48,786 bases of DNA from an uncultured Oscillospiraceae bacterium. GTDB lineage: Bacteria; Bacillota; Clostridia; Oscillospirales; Ruminococcaceae. Below, in pieces: positions 25,872-34,681 of this stretch. The stretch is from positions 1 to 48,786 of the forward strand of contig CAKSPC010000015.1 of the NCBI GenBank assembly GCA_934481445.1. The letters are read 5' to 3'. Under the pieces are notes generated by a model that was given only the letters and a program-made list of their open reading frames with translations, made no database searches and was not told the origin of the DNA. The position numbers and the translations under genes are program-made. The first letter of the stretch is position 1; the number at the start of each line of letters is the position of its first letter.

Positions 25872-25915
25872 TCTGTCAGCTCCAAGAATTATTTATCTCT
25901 GCGCAGCAGATAGTA

Positions 25916-26365
25916 TCACGCTTCGGCAGTGGGCGCGGGGTCAGCCACAGCGAAGGATATCTCGACGGTAACGACCTTCTTGCCGTTTACCGTTGCGACA
26001 GCCTTTCCGAAGCCGATGGGACCCTTTTTGCCTGTCATCTCAACATGAAGTTCAAGAGTATCCCCGGGAAGAACGGTGCCTCTGAAGCGTGCCTTGTCTA
26101 TTCCCGCGAAAAACGCGATCTTTCCCTTGTTTTCGGGCAGGCAGAGCGCGCACACCGCACCCGCCTGCGCCAGCATTTCTATCATAAGCACGCCGGGCTG
26201 CACGGGCTGACCGGGGAAATGACCCTTGAACCAGTATTCGTCGGGTTTGAGGTACTTCTTCGCGGTAACGCTTACGCCGGGCTCCAACTCTGTAACTTCG
26301 TCAATAAGAAGAAACGGATCGCGGTGGGGGATTATTTCTTTGATCTGCTCAAGATTTAATGTCAT
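25916..26365 (-). CDS. fabZ: 3-hydroxyacyl-ACP dehydratase FabZ
   Basis: This 149-aa hot-dog-fold enzyme dehydrates 3-hydroxyacyl-ACP. It has IIPHRDPFLLIDEVTELEPG and the active-site His in WFKGHFPGQPVQPGVLMIEMLAQAG, with the catalytic Glu in the following helix. It is 9 nt after accB. FabZ rather than FabA is indicated by length and motif. Confidence 0.96.
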   Translation of the reverse strand: MTLNLEQIKEIIPHRDPFLLIDEVTELEPGVSVTAKKYLKPDEYWFKGHFPGQPVQPGVLMIEMLAQAGAVCALCLPENKGKIAFFAGIDKARFRGTVLPGDTLELHVEMTGKKGPIGFGKAVATVNGKKVVTVEISFAVADPAPTAEA

Positions 26366-26374
26366 AGCTGCTCC

Positions 26375-26863
26375 TTATTCTATCCTCATGATCTTCTGAC
26401 CATACTCTACGCTGTCGCCGTTGTTGACGTATATCTCGGCAACCTTGCCGCTGAATTCGCTGTTTATCTCGTTCATAAGCTTCATGCTCTCGATTATGCA
26501 CACAACGTCGCCGGCATTAACGGTATCGCCCACCTTGACGAATGCGGGCTTCTCAGGGGATGGGGAGGAATAGAACGTGCCGATTATCGGGGACTTGATT
26601 ATGTTTCCGCTCTCCTCTGCGGCTGCCGCCGCTGCGGCGCCCGCGGGAGCCGAAACCGCCACCGCCGATGCAGCAGCGGGTGCGCCCATTCCCATAACAG
26701 CAGGAGGGGGCGGAGGGCACTTCTTGCCCTCGATAACGATGTCGATGTCCTCGGTGCTTATCTTTATCTTGCCGAGGTCGTTGTCCTTAACGATCTTTGC
26801 AAGAGCTTCTATGCAATCAATGGTATCTTCGATAGGTCTTACTTCTTTATCTTTAAGATTCAT
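26375..26863 (-). CDS. accB: Biotin carboxyl carrier protein of acetyl-CoA carboxylase
   Basis: This 162-aa protein carries the biotinyl lysine in [11 protein letters not shown], 35 residues from the C-terminus. The N-terminal segment ([25 protein letters not shown]) is typical of AccB, and an Ala/Pro-rich linker (about residues 50-85) joins it to the lipoyl-like domain. ATG 26863 is preferred because AAAGGA precedes it; the longer frame starts in the fabF stop region. Confidence 0.96.
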   Translation of the reverse strand: MNLKDKEVRPIEDTIDCIEALAKIVKDNDLGKIKISTEDIDIVIEGKKCPPPPPAVMGMGAPAAASAVAVSAPAGAAAAAAAEESGNIIKSPIIGTFYSSPSPEKPAFVKVGDTVNAGDVVCIIESMKLMNEINSEFSGKVAEIYVNNGDSVEYGQKIMRIE

Positions 26864-26882
26864 ACCGTCAGTCCTTTCGTCG

Positions 26883-28130
26883 TCAGTCAACAGGCTTCAT
26901 GCAGATGCAGCCGTTGTGTCCGCCGAAGCCGAGCGAATTGCTGAGCGCAGCGGTTATCTTCATCTCGCGGGTGCCCTCGGTAACATAATCGAGATCGCAC
27001 TCGGGGTCGGGAACGCTGTACCCGAGGGTACGGTGCACCTTGCCCTCCTTGATGGACATTGCGGTAACAACGGCTTCAACGCCGCCCGCAGCACCGAGGA
27101 GGTGTCCCGTCATGGATTTTGTGGAATTTATCGCGATGTCCTTTGCATGGTCGCCGAAAGCTGTCTTTACCGCAGCGGTCTCGGTCCTGTCGTTCATGCT
27201 TGTGGATGTGCCGTGGGCGTTGATGTAGTTCACGGTGTTCGGGTCGATTCCCGCTTCCTCAACTGCGAACTTCATCGCCATGGCGCCGCCCTTTCCCTCG
27301 GGATCGGGGGATGTTTCGTGGTATGCGTCGCAGGTGCTGCCGTAACCGCAGATCTCCGCGTATATCTTCGCGCCGCGAGCCTTTGCATGCTCGTATTCCT
27401 CAAGGATAACTATACCGCAGCCGTCGCCGAGGACAAATCCGCTGCGCTCTGCGTCGAACGGGATCGAAGCCCTGTCGACGTCCTTGGAACGGGTCAGCGC
27501 GTGCATATTGTTGAACGAAGCGTAGCAGAAGCCAAGGTCGCTGTGCTCCGTGCCGCCCGCGATGGCAACGTCAAGATAGCCGTGCTTGATGGAACGGAAC
27601 GCCTCGCCTATCGACTGCGTGCCGCTGGCGCAGGCTGTCGTAACGCAGAAGTTGCTGCCCTTGAAGCCCGTGCGGATAGCGACAACGCCCGCAGCCATGT
27701 TGCCTATCATCTTTGTGATGGTGAAAACTGAAACTCGCTTGTTACCGCGGTTATGATAGTTAAGCATCTCTTCCTCGGTGGTATAGATACCGCCGATTCC
27801 GCTGCCGATTACAACGCCTGCACGGAACGGGTCGATGTCCTTGAAATCCGTGCCCGCGTCCTTGAGCGCCTGCATGGCGGCATAAACCGCGTACTGAACG
27901 ATAACGTCGTTGCGGCGCAGTTCTTTCTTGTCGAAAAGTTCGGACGCGTCGAAATTCTTAACGCGCGCCACAACGCCAAGGTTGTCGGGTTCCTGGTCGC
28001 CGAACCACGGCGCAAGCTCGAACCCGTGCTTTCCTGCCATAAGGCTGTTCCAGAGTTCTTCAGGGGAGTTTCCGCAGGGGGTAACTGCGCCCAGGCCTGT
28101 GATAACAACTCTTCTTTCTCTTCCGGTCAT
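26883..28130 (-). CDS. fabF: 3-oxoacyl-ACP synthase II (FabF)
   Basis: This 415-aa ketosynthase elongates acyl-ACP with malonyl-ACP. The Cys-His-His triad is present: [29 protein letters not shown] and [19 protein letters not shown]. It begins [22 protein letters not shown]. It lies 41 bp after fabG with GGAGGAAC before the ATG. Its presence with FabH gives the complete ketosynthase set for straight-chain synthesis. Confidence 0.97.
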   Translation of the reverse strand: MTGRERRVVITGLGAVTPCGNSPEELWNSLMAGKHGFELAPWFGDQEPDNLGVVARVKNFDASELFDKKELRRNDVIVQYAVYAAMQALKDAGTDFKDIDPFRAGVVIGSGIGGIYTTEEEMLNYHNRGNKRVSVFTITKMIGNMAAGVVAIRTGFKGSNFCVTTACASGTQSIGEAFRSIKHGYLDVAIAGGTEHSDLGFCYASFNNMHALTRSKDVDRASIPFDAERSGFVLGDGCGIVILEEYEHAKARGAKIYAEICGYGSTCDAYHETSPDPEGKGGAMAMKFAVEEAGIDPNTVNYINAHGTSTSMNDRTETAAVKTAFGDHAKDIAINSTKSMTGHLLGAAGGVEAVVTAMSIKEGKVHRTLGYSVPDPECDLDYVTEGTREMKITAALSNSLGFGGHNGCICMKPVD

Positions 28131-28171
28131 ATGTTTATTTGTTCCTCCGAATTATTTTTGTAGATAGGTGA

Positions 28172-28915
28172 TCACATACTCAGCCCGCCGCTGATCTCGA
28201 TGGTCTGACCCGTAACGTATGCAGCGTCGTCGGAGCAGAGGAAGCTTACAACTCCCGCCACTTCATCGGGCTGGCCGTAGCGCTTCATGGCTATCTGCGC
28301 GAGCATTGCATTGCGCTGCTCCTCGGTGAGCTTGTCGGTCATGGGCGTCTGAATAAAGCCGGGGGCAACTGCGTTTACGTTGATTCCACGGCTTCCGAGC
28401 TCCTTGGCTGCGGTTTTTGTCATGGCAATGACAGCGCCCTTGGACGCGGAATAGTTCATCTGCCCGGGGTTGCCGTAAAGACCTGCAACGGAAGCGAGAT
28501 TAACTATCTTGCCGCTTCTCTGGCGGAGCATTACCGCGCCAACCAGCTTTATCATATTGAACACGGACTTCTGATTTATGCGGATAACGGAGTCGTAATT
28601 CTCCTCGCTCATGCGCAGAAGCAGACCGTCGCGTGTGATGCCCGCATTGTTTACGAGGACGTCGATGGTGCCGAAAGTTTCCTTTGCCCATTTTACCATT
28701 TCTTCGCACTGTGCATAATCGGAAACATCCGCCGCATAGCACTCCGCGCGGACGCCCATATCGCGGCATTCCTGCGCTGTCTGCGCGCCGTAGGTATCTA
28801 GCGCCTCCTGCGAAACTTCGTTTATAACGATGTCAAATCCATCCTTTGCAAGGCGCTTTGCGATGGCGGCGCCGATGCCTCTGCCTGAACCTGTTATGAT
28901 CGCTGTTTTAGACAT
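28172..28915 (-). CDS. fabG: 3-oxoacyl-ACP reductase FabG
   Basis: This 247-aa short-chain dehydrogenase uses NADPH to reduce 3-oxoacyl-ACP. The cofactor loop is ITGSGRGIGAAIAKRLA, then VNNAGITRDGLLLRM, the catalytic Ser in IVNLASVAGLYGNPGQ and Tyr/Lys in NYSASKGAVIAMTK. The first residue pattern and the position between fabH and fabF support FabG over other SDRs. Confidence 0.96.
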   Translation of the reverse strand: MSKTAIITGSGRGIGAAIAKRLAKDGFDIVINEVSQEALDTYGAQTAQECRDMGVRAECYAADVSDYAQCEEMVKWAKETFGTIDVLVNNAGITRDGLLLRMSEENYDSVIRINQKSVFNMIKLVGAVMLRQRSGKIVNLASVAGLYGNPGQMNYSASKGAVIAMTKTAAKELGSRGINVNAVAPGFIQTPMTDKLTEEQRNAMLAQIAMKRYGQPDEVAGVVSFLCSDDAAYVTGQTIEISGGLSM

Positions 28916-28985
28916 ATTTTATCCTTTCCGAAAATCAATTATATGTTATTTTTGGCAATGTGCTGAAAAATATACCGCGGTGTTA

Positions 28986-29984
28986 TCACACCTCAAAGAG
29001 AACCGAGCCGTAAGTAAGTCCCGCGCCGAAGCCAACGAAACACATCTTCATGCCCTTCTTGACTCTGCCCGCCTTGCGCAGCTCGTCAAGGCAGACGGGA
29101 ATGCAGGCACTGGAAACATTGCCCATGCGTTCAATGTTGGTGTAAACCTTGTCCATTGGGATATCCAGCAGCTCCGCAGCCTTCTTGATTATGCGCAGGT
29201 TTGCCTGATGCGGGATCACAAGGTCGATATCCGCAACGTCTATGCCTGCCTGCTCCGCAACATTTCTTACCGCCTTTGCCATGGCGTTGACTGCGAACTT
29301 ATACACCGCGTGGCCGTCGGACTGGAGGTAGTTCTGCTTTTCAAACGTGTCGAAAAGATCGTTGTAGAACGGCGCCTGATCCTCATGGAACGGGCAGTTG
29401 GACTGATAATTTATCTTGCAGTAGAGCGCTTCAAATTCGTCGCCCTCCGCTCCGAGCATGGAGTAGAACTTGCCCTCGGACTTTCTCAGCACCGCCGCAC
29501 CGGACGCGTCGCCGAAAAGAATGCACATCGAGCGGTCGGTATAATCGAGCTGACCCGAAAGGCGCTCGGTCGCAACCAGCAGTATGGTCTTGTAGTGACC
29601 CGAAAGCAGGTACTTGTGAGCGATATCCACCGCGGTGATGAAGCCGGTGCAGGCGCTGTTGACATCAAACGCCGCGGCGTTCACCGCGCCTATCTTCTTC
29701 TGAATAAGGCACGCCATGGAGGGATAGAAGAAATCGGGGGTGCAGGTGGAAACAAGCACCAGATCAACCTCGGACGGGTCTATATTGGCGTCCTCGAGCG
29801 CTTTCTTCGCCGCCTCGATGCCCATGTAGTAGTTGGGCTTATCTGTGAGGATATGTCTCTGTTTTATTCCCGTGCGGGGGGTTATCCATTCGTCGGAGGT
29901 ATCCAGGAACTCCGCGAATTTGTTGTTATCCGCCACGAATTCGGGCACATAACTGCCTGTACCGATGATCTCTATTCCGCTCAT
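28986..29984 (-). CDS. fabH: 3-oxoacyl-ACP synthase III (FabH)
   Basis: This 332-aa enzyme starts fatty-acid synthesis by condensing an acyl-CoA with malonyl-ACP. The triad is visible: Cys in FDVNSACTGFITAVD, His in LVIPHQANLRIIKKA and Asn in NIERMGNVSSACIPV. It is the first gene of the operon, with AAGGAG before the ATG and a leader of about 140 nt. The primer specificity (acetyl versus branched) cannot be read from sequence alone. Confidence 0.96.
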   Translation of the reverse strand: MSGIEIIGTGSYVPEFVADNNKFAEFLDTSDEWITPRTGIKQRHILTDKPNYYMGIEAAKKALEDANIDPSEVDLVLVSTCTPDFFYPSMACLIQKKIGAVNAAAFDVNSACTGFITAVDIAHKYLLSGHYKTILLVATERLSGQLDYTDRSMCILFGDASGAAVLRKSEGKFYSMLGAEGDEFEALYCKINYQSNCPFHEDQAPFYNDLFDTFEKQNYLQSDGHAVYKFAVNAMAKAVRNVAEQAGIDVADIDLVIPHQANLRIIKKAAELLDIPMDKVYTNIERMGNVSSACIPVCLDELRKAGRVKKGMKMCFVGFGAGLTYGSVLFEV

Positions 29985-30084
29985 TAAAAAATCTCCTTGA
30001 TTTTATTGGCATTATAATGTATAATATATTCTTGCAGGGGGAAATACATCGTCCCCGCCGCCGCAGAAACATCATAACTGTGAC

Positions 30085-30124
30085 GGTATGCAGAATATGA
30101 CTCAGGCGAGTAACAAAACATACC
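30085..30124 (-). promoter_or_regulatory. Nested hairpin in the fabH leader
   Basis: GGTATG (30119-30124 on the minus strand reading) pairs with CATACC (30085-30090), enclosing a small ACTC-GCCT-GAGT hairpin (30100-30111). It lies at the predicted 5' end of the fab operon mRNA. No FapR-type site was seen. Function unknown. Confidence 0.4.
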
Positions 30125-30131
30125 ACTTTAT

Positions 30132-30160
30132 ATTTTACCCTATTGTGCGCTTTTTGTCAA
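30132..30160 (-). promoter_or_regulatory. fabH operon promoter
   Basis: TTGACA (30155-30160), 17-bp spacer, TAAAAT (30132-30137) on the minus strand; start about 140 nt before the fabH ATG. Confidence 0.88.
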
Positions 30161-30163
30161 CCG

Positions 30164-30196
30164 TTTTTCGATAATTTTAGCTGAATAGTCGAAAAA
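30164..30196. promoter_or_regulatory. Inverted repeat between divergent fabH and fabD
   Basis: TTTTTCGA (30164-30171) and TCGAAAAA (30189-30196) are perfect 8-bp arms separated by 17 bp, just upstream of the fabH -35 box and 40 bp before fabD. The place suits a shared operator for the divergent lipid genes. No clear sigma-A promoter was found for fabD. Confidence 0.45.
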
Positions 30197-30235
30197 GTAT
30201 GTAGATGATAATTAATTTGTGGAGGTATTTTTACA

Positions 30236-31159
30236 ATGAAAACAGTTTTTCTCTTCTCGGGACAGGGTTCCCAGTACCCCGGAATGGGCGCGGAGCTTGC
30301 TGAAAAGTATTCCGCGGCAAAGACGATACTCGAGTGCGGATCGGACATCATGGGCTTTGACGTGCTGAAGAAGCTCAACGATTCCACCCCCGAGGAACTC
30401 GCGCAGACCCGTCTGTCCCAGCCCGCGATATTCACCACTTCCCTCATCGCGCTGACCGCCGCCCGCGAAAACGGCATCGGCAACTGCGCCGTTGCCGGTC
30501 ACTCCCTCGGCGAATACGCGGCAATGTACGCTTCGGGAATGCTGACCCTTGAGGACGCATACAAGGCAATAAAGCTCCGCAGCGAGGCAATGGCAAAGGC
30601 TGCCGAGAGCACAGGCGGCGCCATGGCTGCCGTTATCGGCTGCGACAACGAAACCATCGACAAGGTTTGTGCCGAAACAGACGGCTTCGTCGCCCCCGCA
30701 AACTACAACTCCCCCGTGCAGACCGTTATCGCCGGCGAAAGCGCAGCCATCGACGCTGCCGTTGCAAAGTTCGGCGAGCTCGGCAAGCGCTGCGTTAAGC
30801 TTGCGGTTTCCGCGGCTTTCCACACAAAGCTCATGCAGTCCGCAGCGGACGAATTCAAGGCGGCGGTAAGCGGTTTCACATTCAATAAGCCAAACTGCGA
30901 TTTCTACGCAAACCTCTACGGCAAGAAGCTGGACGACTTCTCGGATATGCCCTCCTACCTCGCGGCGCACATCTGCTCCCCCGTTAAATTTGTGGACGAG
31001 CTGAACGCCATGAACGAAGCGGGCATCGACGCGTATGTTGAACTCGGCCCGAACAAGGTGCTGACAGGTCTTGTAAAAAAGACATTCCGCGGCGCTAACG
31101 CAGTCAACATTGAAAACAACGACACGCTCGAAAAGGCGCTTGCCGCTCTCAAGGGTTAA
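30236..31159 (+). CDS. fabD: Malonyl-CoA:ACP transacylase FabD
   Basis: This 307-aa transacylase loads malonyl onto ACP. It begins KTVFLFSGQGSQYPGMG and has the active-site serine in AVAGHSLGEYAAMYASG, the arginine in IKLRSEAM and the histidine in SAAFHTKLMQ. It is read divergently from the fab operon and heads an operon with shikimate genes instead of lying between fabK and fabG. GGAGG precedes the ATG. Confidence 0.96.
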   Translation: MKTVFLFSGQGSQYPGMGAELAEKYSAAKTILECGSDIMGFDVLKKLNDSTPEELAQTRLSQPAIFTTSLIALTAARENGIGNCAVAGHSLGEYAAMYASGMLTLEDAYKAIKLRSEAMAKAAESTGGAMAAVIGCDNETIDKVCAETDGFVAPANYNSPVQTVIAGESAAIDAAVAKFGELGKRCVKLAVSAAFHTKLMQSAADEFKAAVSGFTFNKPNCDFYANLYGKKLDDFSDMPSYLAAHICSPVKFVDELNAMNEAGIDAYVELGPNKVLTGLVKKTFRGANAVNIENNDTLEKALAALKG

Positions 31160-31171
31160 GGAGGAACAGTC

Positions 31172-32017
31172 ATGCGCAAATTCGGTCTTATCGGTCACCC
31201 CCTCGGACACTCCCTTTCCCCGCAGATACACACCCGCCTGTTTGAACTGAGCGGCGAAACTGTGGATTATCAGCTCTACGACATCGCTCCCGAAGAACTT
31301 AAAAACAAGTTTGAATTTCTCTCCACCCTCGACGGCTTCAACATAACCATCCCGCACAAGGTCGGCATAATCGACTACTGCGACAAGCTTTCCGACGGCG
31401 CGCAGCGCTACCGCTCCGTAAACTGCGTCAGCAACGGCGAAATCAAGATGGGATACAACACAGATGTGCTCGGCTTTACAAAATCCATTGATATGCTCGG
31501 GGCTTCGCTTGATTCAAACGTGCTTCTTATCGGCTGCGGCGGCGTCGGAAGAATGATGGCGATAGAAACCGCCCTAGAGGGAGGAAACCTCACCATTGCG
31601 GCGCTCCCTTCCGACAAGGCTCTTGCGGAGGAGGTCGTTAAGGAGATAAGCGCCCTCAAGCCCGACGCAAAGGTAAACATCGCGTTTATCAGCGGCGCAG
31701 CTCTTTCTGCGGCTGACCTTGGCGGCGCAAAGTTCGACCTGCTCGTCAACGCCTGCCCCGTCGGTATGTATCCCAAGGTAGACAGAATGCCCTGCGAGCC
31801 GGCTGTGCTGGACGGCGTTAAGTTCGTATTCGACGCGGTGTATAACCCCAACGTCACCCTGCTTGCAAAGACCGCCCGCGAAAAGGGCGCAAAGGCAATG
31901 ACGGGCATGGCAATGCTGGTGCTTCAGGCAGTGGCGGCGCATGAACTCTGGGACAACGCTTCCTATAACAAGAGTGATATCGACAAGCTTATCGCCGATA
32001 TGGAGGCGCTGGTATGA
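31172..32017 (+). CDS. aroE: Shikimate dehydrogenase
   Basis: This 281-aa NADPH enzyme reduces 3-dehydroshikimate. It has the shikimate-binding FGLIGHPLGHSLSPQIH, the catalytic Lys in NITIPHKVGIIDY, the nucleotide loop LLIGCGGVGRMMAIE and the C-terminal AMTGMAMLVLQAVAAHELW block. It starts 12 nt after fabD (AAGGAGG) and overlaps aroK by 4 nt. Confidence 0.94.
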   Translation: MRKFGLIGHPLGHSLSPQIHTRLFELSGETVDYQLYDIAPEELKNKFEFLSTLDGFNITIPHKVGIIDYCDKLSDGAQRYRSVNCVSNGEIKMGYNTDVLGFTKSIDMLGASLDSNVLLIGCGGVGRMMAIETALEGGNLTIAALPSDKALAEEVVKEISALKPDAKVNIAFISGAALSAADLGGAKFDLLVNACPVGMYPKVDRMPCEPAVLDGVKFVFDAVYNPNVTLLAKTAREKGAKAMTGMAMLVLQAVAAHELWDNASYNKSDIDKLIADMEALV

Positions 32018-32532
32018 GTTCGGTATATCTCTGCGGCTTCATGGGCTGCGGCAAAAGCCACATCGGACGTCAGCTTGCGGCGGCGATGGACAGAAAATTC
32101 GTCGACCTTGACAAGGTCATCGTCGACGGCGAGAAAATGTCCATTCCCGAAATATTCGAGAAATTCGGCGAGCCGCACTTCCGCACTCTCGAGGCGAAAT
32201 ACATACGCGAACTTTCCGATGGGTATATCGTCGCGACGGGCGGCGGCGCTCTCATAAATGATGAAACCGCGGCGTTCGCACGGAAAAGCGGACTGACCGT
32301 GTACATCAACGCTTCGTTTGAAACCTGCTACGAGCGCATAAAGGGCGATACCAACCGTCCGCTGGTAATGAACAACACCCCCGAAAAGCTTCGGGAACTG
32401 TACAACACCCGCGCGGCTATATACCGCAGGAATTCCGAGTGCATGGTAAACGGCAACGCCCGCGATACGATAATCGTTGACGAGATAGCAAAGCTTGCCG
32501 ATTATTACGAAAAGAACGGCCATATAAATTAA
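32014..32532 (+). CDS. aroK: Shikimate kinase
   Basis: This 172-aa P-loop kinase phosphorylates shikimate. Motifs: Walker A GFMGCGKSHIG, substrate-binding FVDLDKVI, the VATGGGAL loop and the lid region GDTNRPLVM. Its ATG overlaps the aroE stop (ATGA), so the consecutive pathway enzymes are coupled. The other aro genes are not in the window. Confidence 0.95.
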   Translation: MSSVYLCGFMGCGKSHIGRQLAAAMDRKFVDLDKVIVDGEKMSIPEIFEKFGEPHFRTLEAKYIRELSDGYIVATGGGALINDETAAFARKSGLTVYINASFETCYERIKGDTNRPLVMNNTPEKLRELYNTRAAIYRRNSECMVNGNARDTIIVDEIAKLADYYEKNGHIN

Positions 32533-32541
32533 GGATCAGAC

Positions 32542-33732
32542 ATGATAATAAAAAATGTTAAAATACACACCATGGCGGAGCGGGATATCGAAAACGGGTT
32601 TGTCCGCGTTGCGGGGGGAGTTTTCACAGAAATAGGCCGCACGGAGGACTATATCCCCACCGACGCCGACGAGGAAATTATCGACGGAAAGGGCGCGGCA
32701 ATGTACCCCGGTTTCGTCGACGCGCACTGCCATATCGGAATGTGGGAGGACAGCCTTTGCTTTGAGGGCGAGGACGGCAACGAGGACACCGACCCCTCCA
32801 CCCCGCACCTCCGCGCCATCGACAGCGTCAACCCCATGGACCGCTGCTACACCGACGCGGTGCAGGCGGGCGTCACCTCCGTCTGCACGGGAGTGGGAAG
32901 CGCGAACCCCATAGGCGGCAGCTTTATAATAATGAAGACCTACGGCTCCAAGCGCGTGGACAAGCTTATTGTAAAATCCCCCTGCGCGATAAAATTCGCC
33001 CTTGGCGAGAATCCCAAAAACACCTACAACGACCGCGACGAAACCCCTGTGACCCGCATGGCTACCGCCGCGATAATCCGCGAGCAGCTCACCAAGGCGC
33101 TGCGCTATAAATCCGACCTTGAGGAATACCACAGGCTCAAGGGCACCGAGGACGAGGTTTCCATGCCCGATTTCGACGCAAAGTGCGAGGCGCTTCTCCC
33201 GCTGTTCAACGAAAAGGACAAGCTTAAGGCGCATTTCCACTGCCACCGCGCCGATGATATTTTCACAGCGATAAGGCTGTCCAAGGAATTCGGACTGGAT
33301 TATGTGCTTATCCACTGCACCGACGGCGCGGTGATCGCGGACGAGCTTGCCGAGGATGATCCCGCCGTTGTTGTGGGACCGCTCTTCGGCGACAGGGGCA
33401 AGCCCGAGCTGCATAACCACGACATTTCCACCCCCGCGGTGCTGAAGAAAAACGGCATCAAATTTGCCATCTGCACCGACCACCCCGAAACGCCGATACA
33501 GTATCTTCCCCTCACAGCAGCGCTCGCCGTAAGGGGCGGACTGGACAGGGACACCGCCCTGCGCGCCATCACCATAAACGCCGCGGAAATAATCGGCGCG
33601 GAGAACAGGATAGGCTCCATCGAAACGGGAAAGGACGCGGATTTCTCGCTTTTCGTCGGCGACCCGCTGGACCTCACGGTAACTCCGTCGCTGGTGGCGG
33701 TAAACGGAAACATCGTATTTGGAAAGGAATGA
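32542..33732 (+). CDS. Amidohydrolase of the imidazolonepropionase/dihydroorotase superfamily
   Basis: This 396-aa metal hydrolase has a composite N-terminal beta sandwich (VKIHTMAERDIENGFVRVAGGVFTEIGR), the YPGFVDAHCHIG metal motif (HxH), later histidines in KAHFHCHRADDIFTAIRLS and VLIHCTDG, and the terminal Asp in FAICTDHPETPIQYL. The C-terminus (GSIETGKDADFSLFVGDPLDLTVTPSLVAVNGNIVF) is standard for the superfamily. Substrates cannot be assigned; clostridial members like this are annotated simply as amidohydrolases. It lies in the fabD-aroE-aroK-fumA alpha operon with AAGGATC before the ATG. Confidence 0.87.
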   Translation: MIIKNVKIHTMAERDIENGFVRVAGGVFTEIGRTEDYIPTDADEEIIDGKGAAMYPGFVDAHCHIGMWEDSLCFEGEDGNEDTDPSTPHLRAIDSVNPMDRCYTDAVQAGVTSVCTGVGSANPIGGSFIIMKTYGSKRVDKLIVKSPCAIKFALGENPKNTYNDRDETPVTRMATAAIIREQLTKALRYKSDLEEYHRLKGTEDEVSMPDFDAKCEALLPLFNEKDKLKAHFHCHRADDIFTAIRLSKEFGLDYVLIHCTDGAVIADELAEDDPAVVVGPLFGDRGKPELHNHDISTPAVLKKNGIKFAICTDHPETPIQYLPLTAALAVRGGLDRDTALRAITINAAEIIGAENRIGSIETGKDADFSLFVGDPLDLTVTPSLVAVNGNIVFGKE

Positions 33733-33736
33733 CACC

Positions 33737-34576
33737 ATGCGTGAAATAAAGGCAGAAGAAATAACCGCCGCCGTCGCAAAGCTCTGTGTTGACGCAAACC
33801 TGCGCCTGCCCGACGGTATGAAGGAATGTATAACGAAAAGCGCCGCCTGCGAAAAGAGCGAGCTCTGCAAGAGCGTGCTCGGCGACATCGCCGCGAATAT
33901 CGACTGCGCCGACGAGCTCGGCGTGCCGATTTGCCAGGACACGGGCATGGCGGTAATTTTTGCGGAGGTAGGGCAGGATGTGCACATTGTCGGCGGAGCA
34001 TTTGAGGACGCCGTGAATGCGGGCGTTGCGCAGGGCTATGTTGAAGGCAGGCTGCGCCTGAGCATAGTCGGCGACCCGCTCGAACGAAAGAACACCGGCA
34101 ACAATACCCCCGCCGTTATCCACACAAGAATAGTCCCCGGGGACAAAATTTCGCTGATGGCGGCTCCCAAGGGCTTCGGCAGTGAAAACATGAGCCGTCT
34201 TAAAATGTTCACGCCCTCCGCTTCCAGGCAGGATATCGTGAATTTCGTCACCGAAACCGTTTCCCTTGCGGGAAGCAACCCCTGCCCGCCCATCGTTGTC
34301 GGCGTGGGGATAGGCGGCGACTTTGAATACAGCGCCCTGCTCGCGAAAAAGGCGCTCTGCCGCGACCTTGCGATAAGAAACCCCGACCCCGTATACGCAG
34401 AGCTGCAGCAGATGCTCGACAGCATAAACCGCCTCGGCATAGGCGCACAGGGCTTCGGCGGCACGGTAACCGCGCTGTATGTTAATATCGAGAAGTCTGC
34501 GACGCACATCGCGGGACTGCCCGTGGCGGTCAACATCGGCTGCCATGTCACACGTCATGCCCATACTGTAATTTAA
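33737..34576 (+). CDS. Fumarate hydratase (class I) alpha subunit
   Basis: This 279-aa protein matches the alpha subunit of the two-subunit iron-sulfur fumarases and tartrate dehydratases. It has PICQDTGMAVIFAEVGQDVHI, the GSENMSRLKMFTPSASRQDIVNFVTETV block, VGVGIGGDFEYSALLAKKALCR and the C-terminal NIGCHVTRHAHTVI. Conserved cysteines in CQDTG, near ALCR and in GCH could ligate the 4Fe-4S cluster. ATG 33737 is chosen for GGAAAGGAAT upstream. The beta subunit, normally adjacent, does not follow; a terminator and a sigma-factor gene do, so its partner must be elsewhere. Confidence 0.9.
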   Translation: MREIKAEEITAAVAKLCVDANLRLPDGMKECITKSAACEKSELCKSVLGDIAANIDCADELGVPICQDTGMAVIFAEVGQDVHIVGGAFEDAVNAGVAQGYVEGRLRLSIVGDPLERKNTGNNTPAVIHTRIVPGDKISLMAAPKGFGSENMSRLKMFTPSASRQDIVNFVTETVSLAGSNPCPPIVVGVGIGGDFEYSALLAKKALCRDLAIRNPDPVYAELQQMLDSINRLGIGAQGFGGTVTALYVNIEKSATHIAGLPVAVNIGCHVTRHAHTVI

Positions 34577-34584
34577 AAAATTCT

Positions 34585-34614
34585 TGCAACCTTTTTCACT
34601 TCTGTTCGGTATTA
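34585..34614 (+). promoter_or_regulatory. ECF-type promoter upstream of the sigma factor
   Basis: TGCAACC (34585-34591) and CGGTATTA (34607-34614), separated by about 16 bp, resemble ECF sigma promoters (AAC in the -35, CGT-like -10) found before autoregulated ECF genes. A TTGACA at 34624-34629 has no good -10 partner. Autoregulation is inferred. Confidence 0.55.
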
Positions 34615-34634
34615 CTTATGAATTGACAATTCTG

Positions 34635-34664
34635 CCGCGGCGGTTTCTCCACCGCCGCGGTTTT
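34635..34664 (+). terminator. Terminator hairpin before the sigma gene
   Basis: CCGCGGCGG (34635-34643) pairs with CCGCCGCGG (34652-34660), an 8-nt loop between, followed by TTTT. It could end the fabD-fumA operon, but it lies downstream of the ECF-type promoter and so also within the sigma leader. Confidence 0.7.
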
Positions 34665-34681
34665 ACGGAGATTATAAGCTT

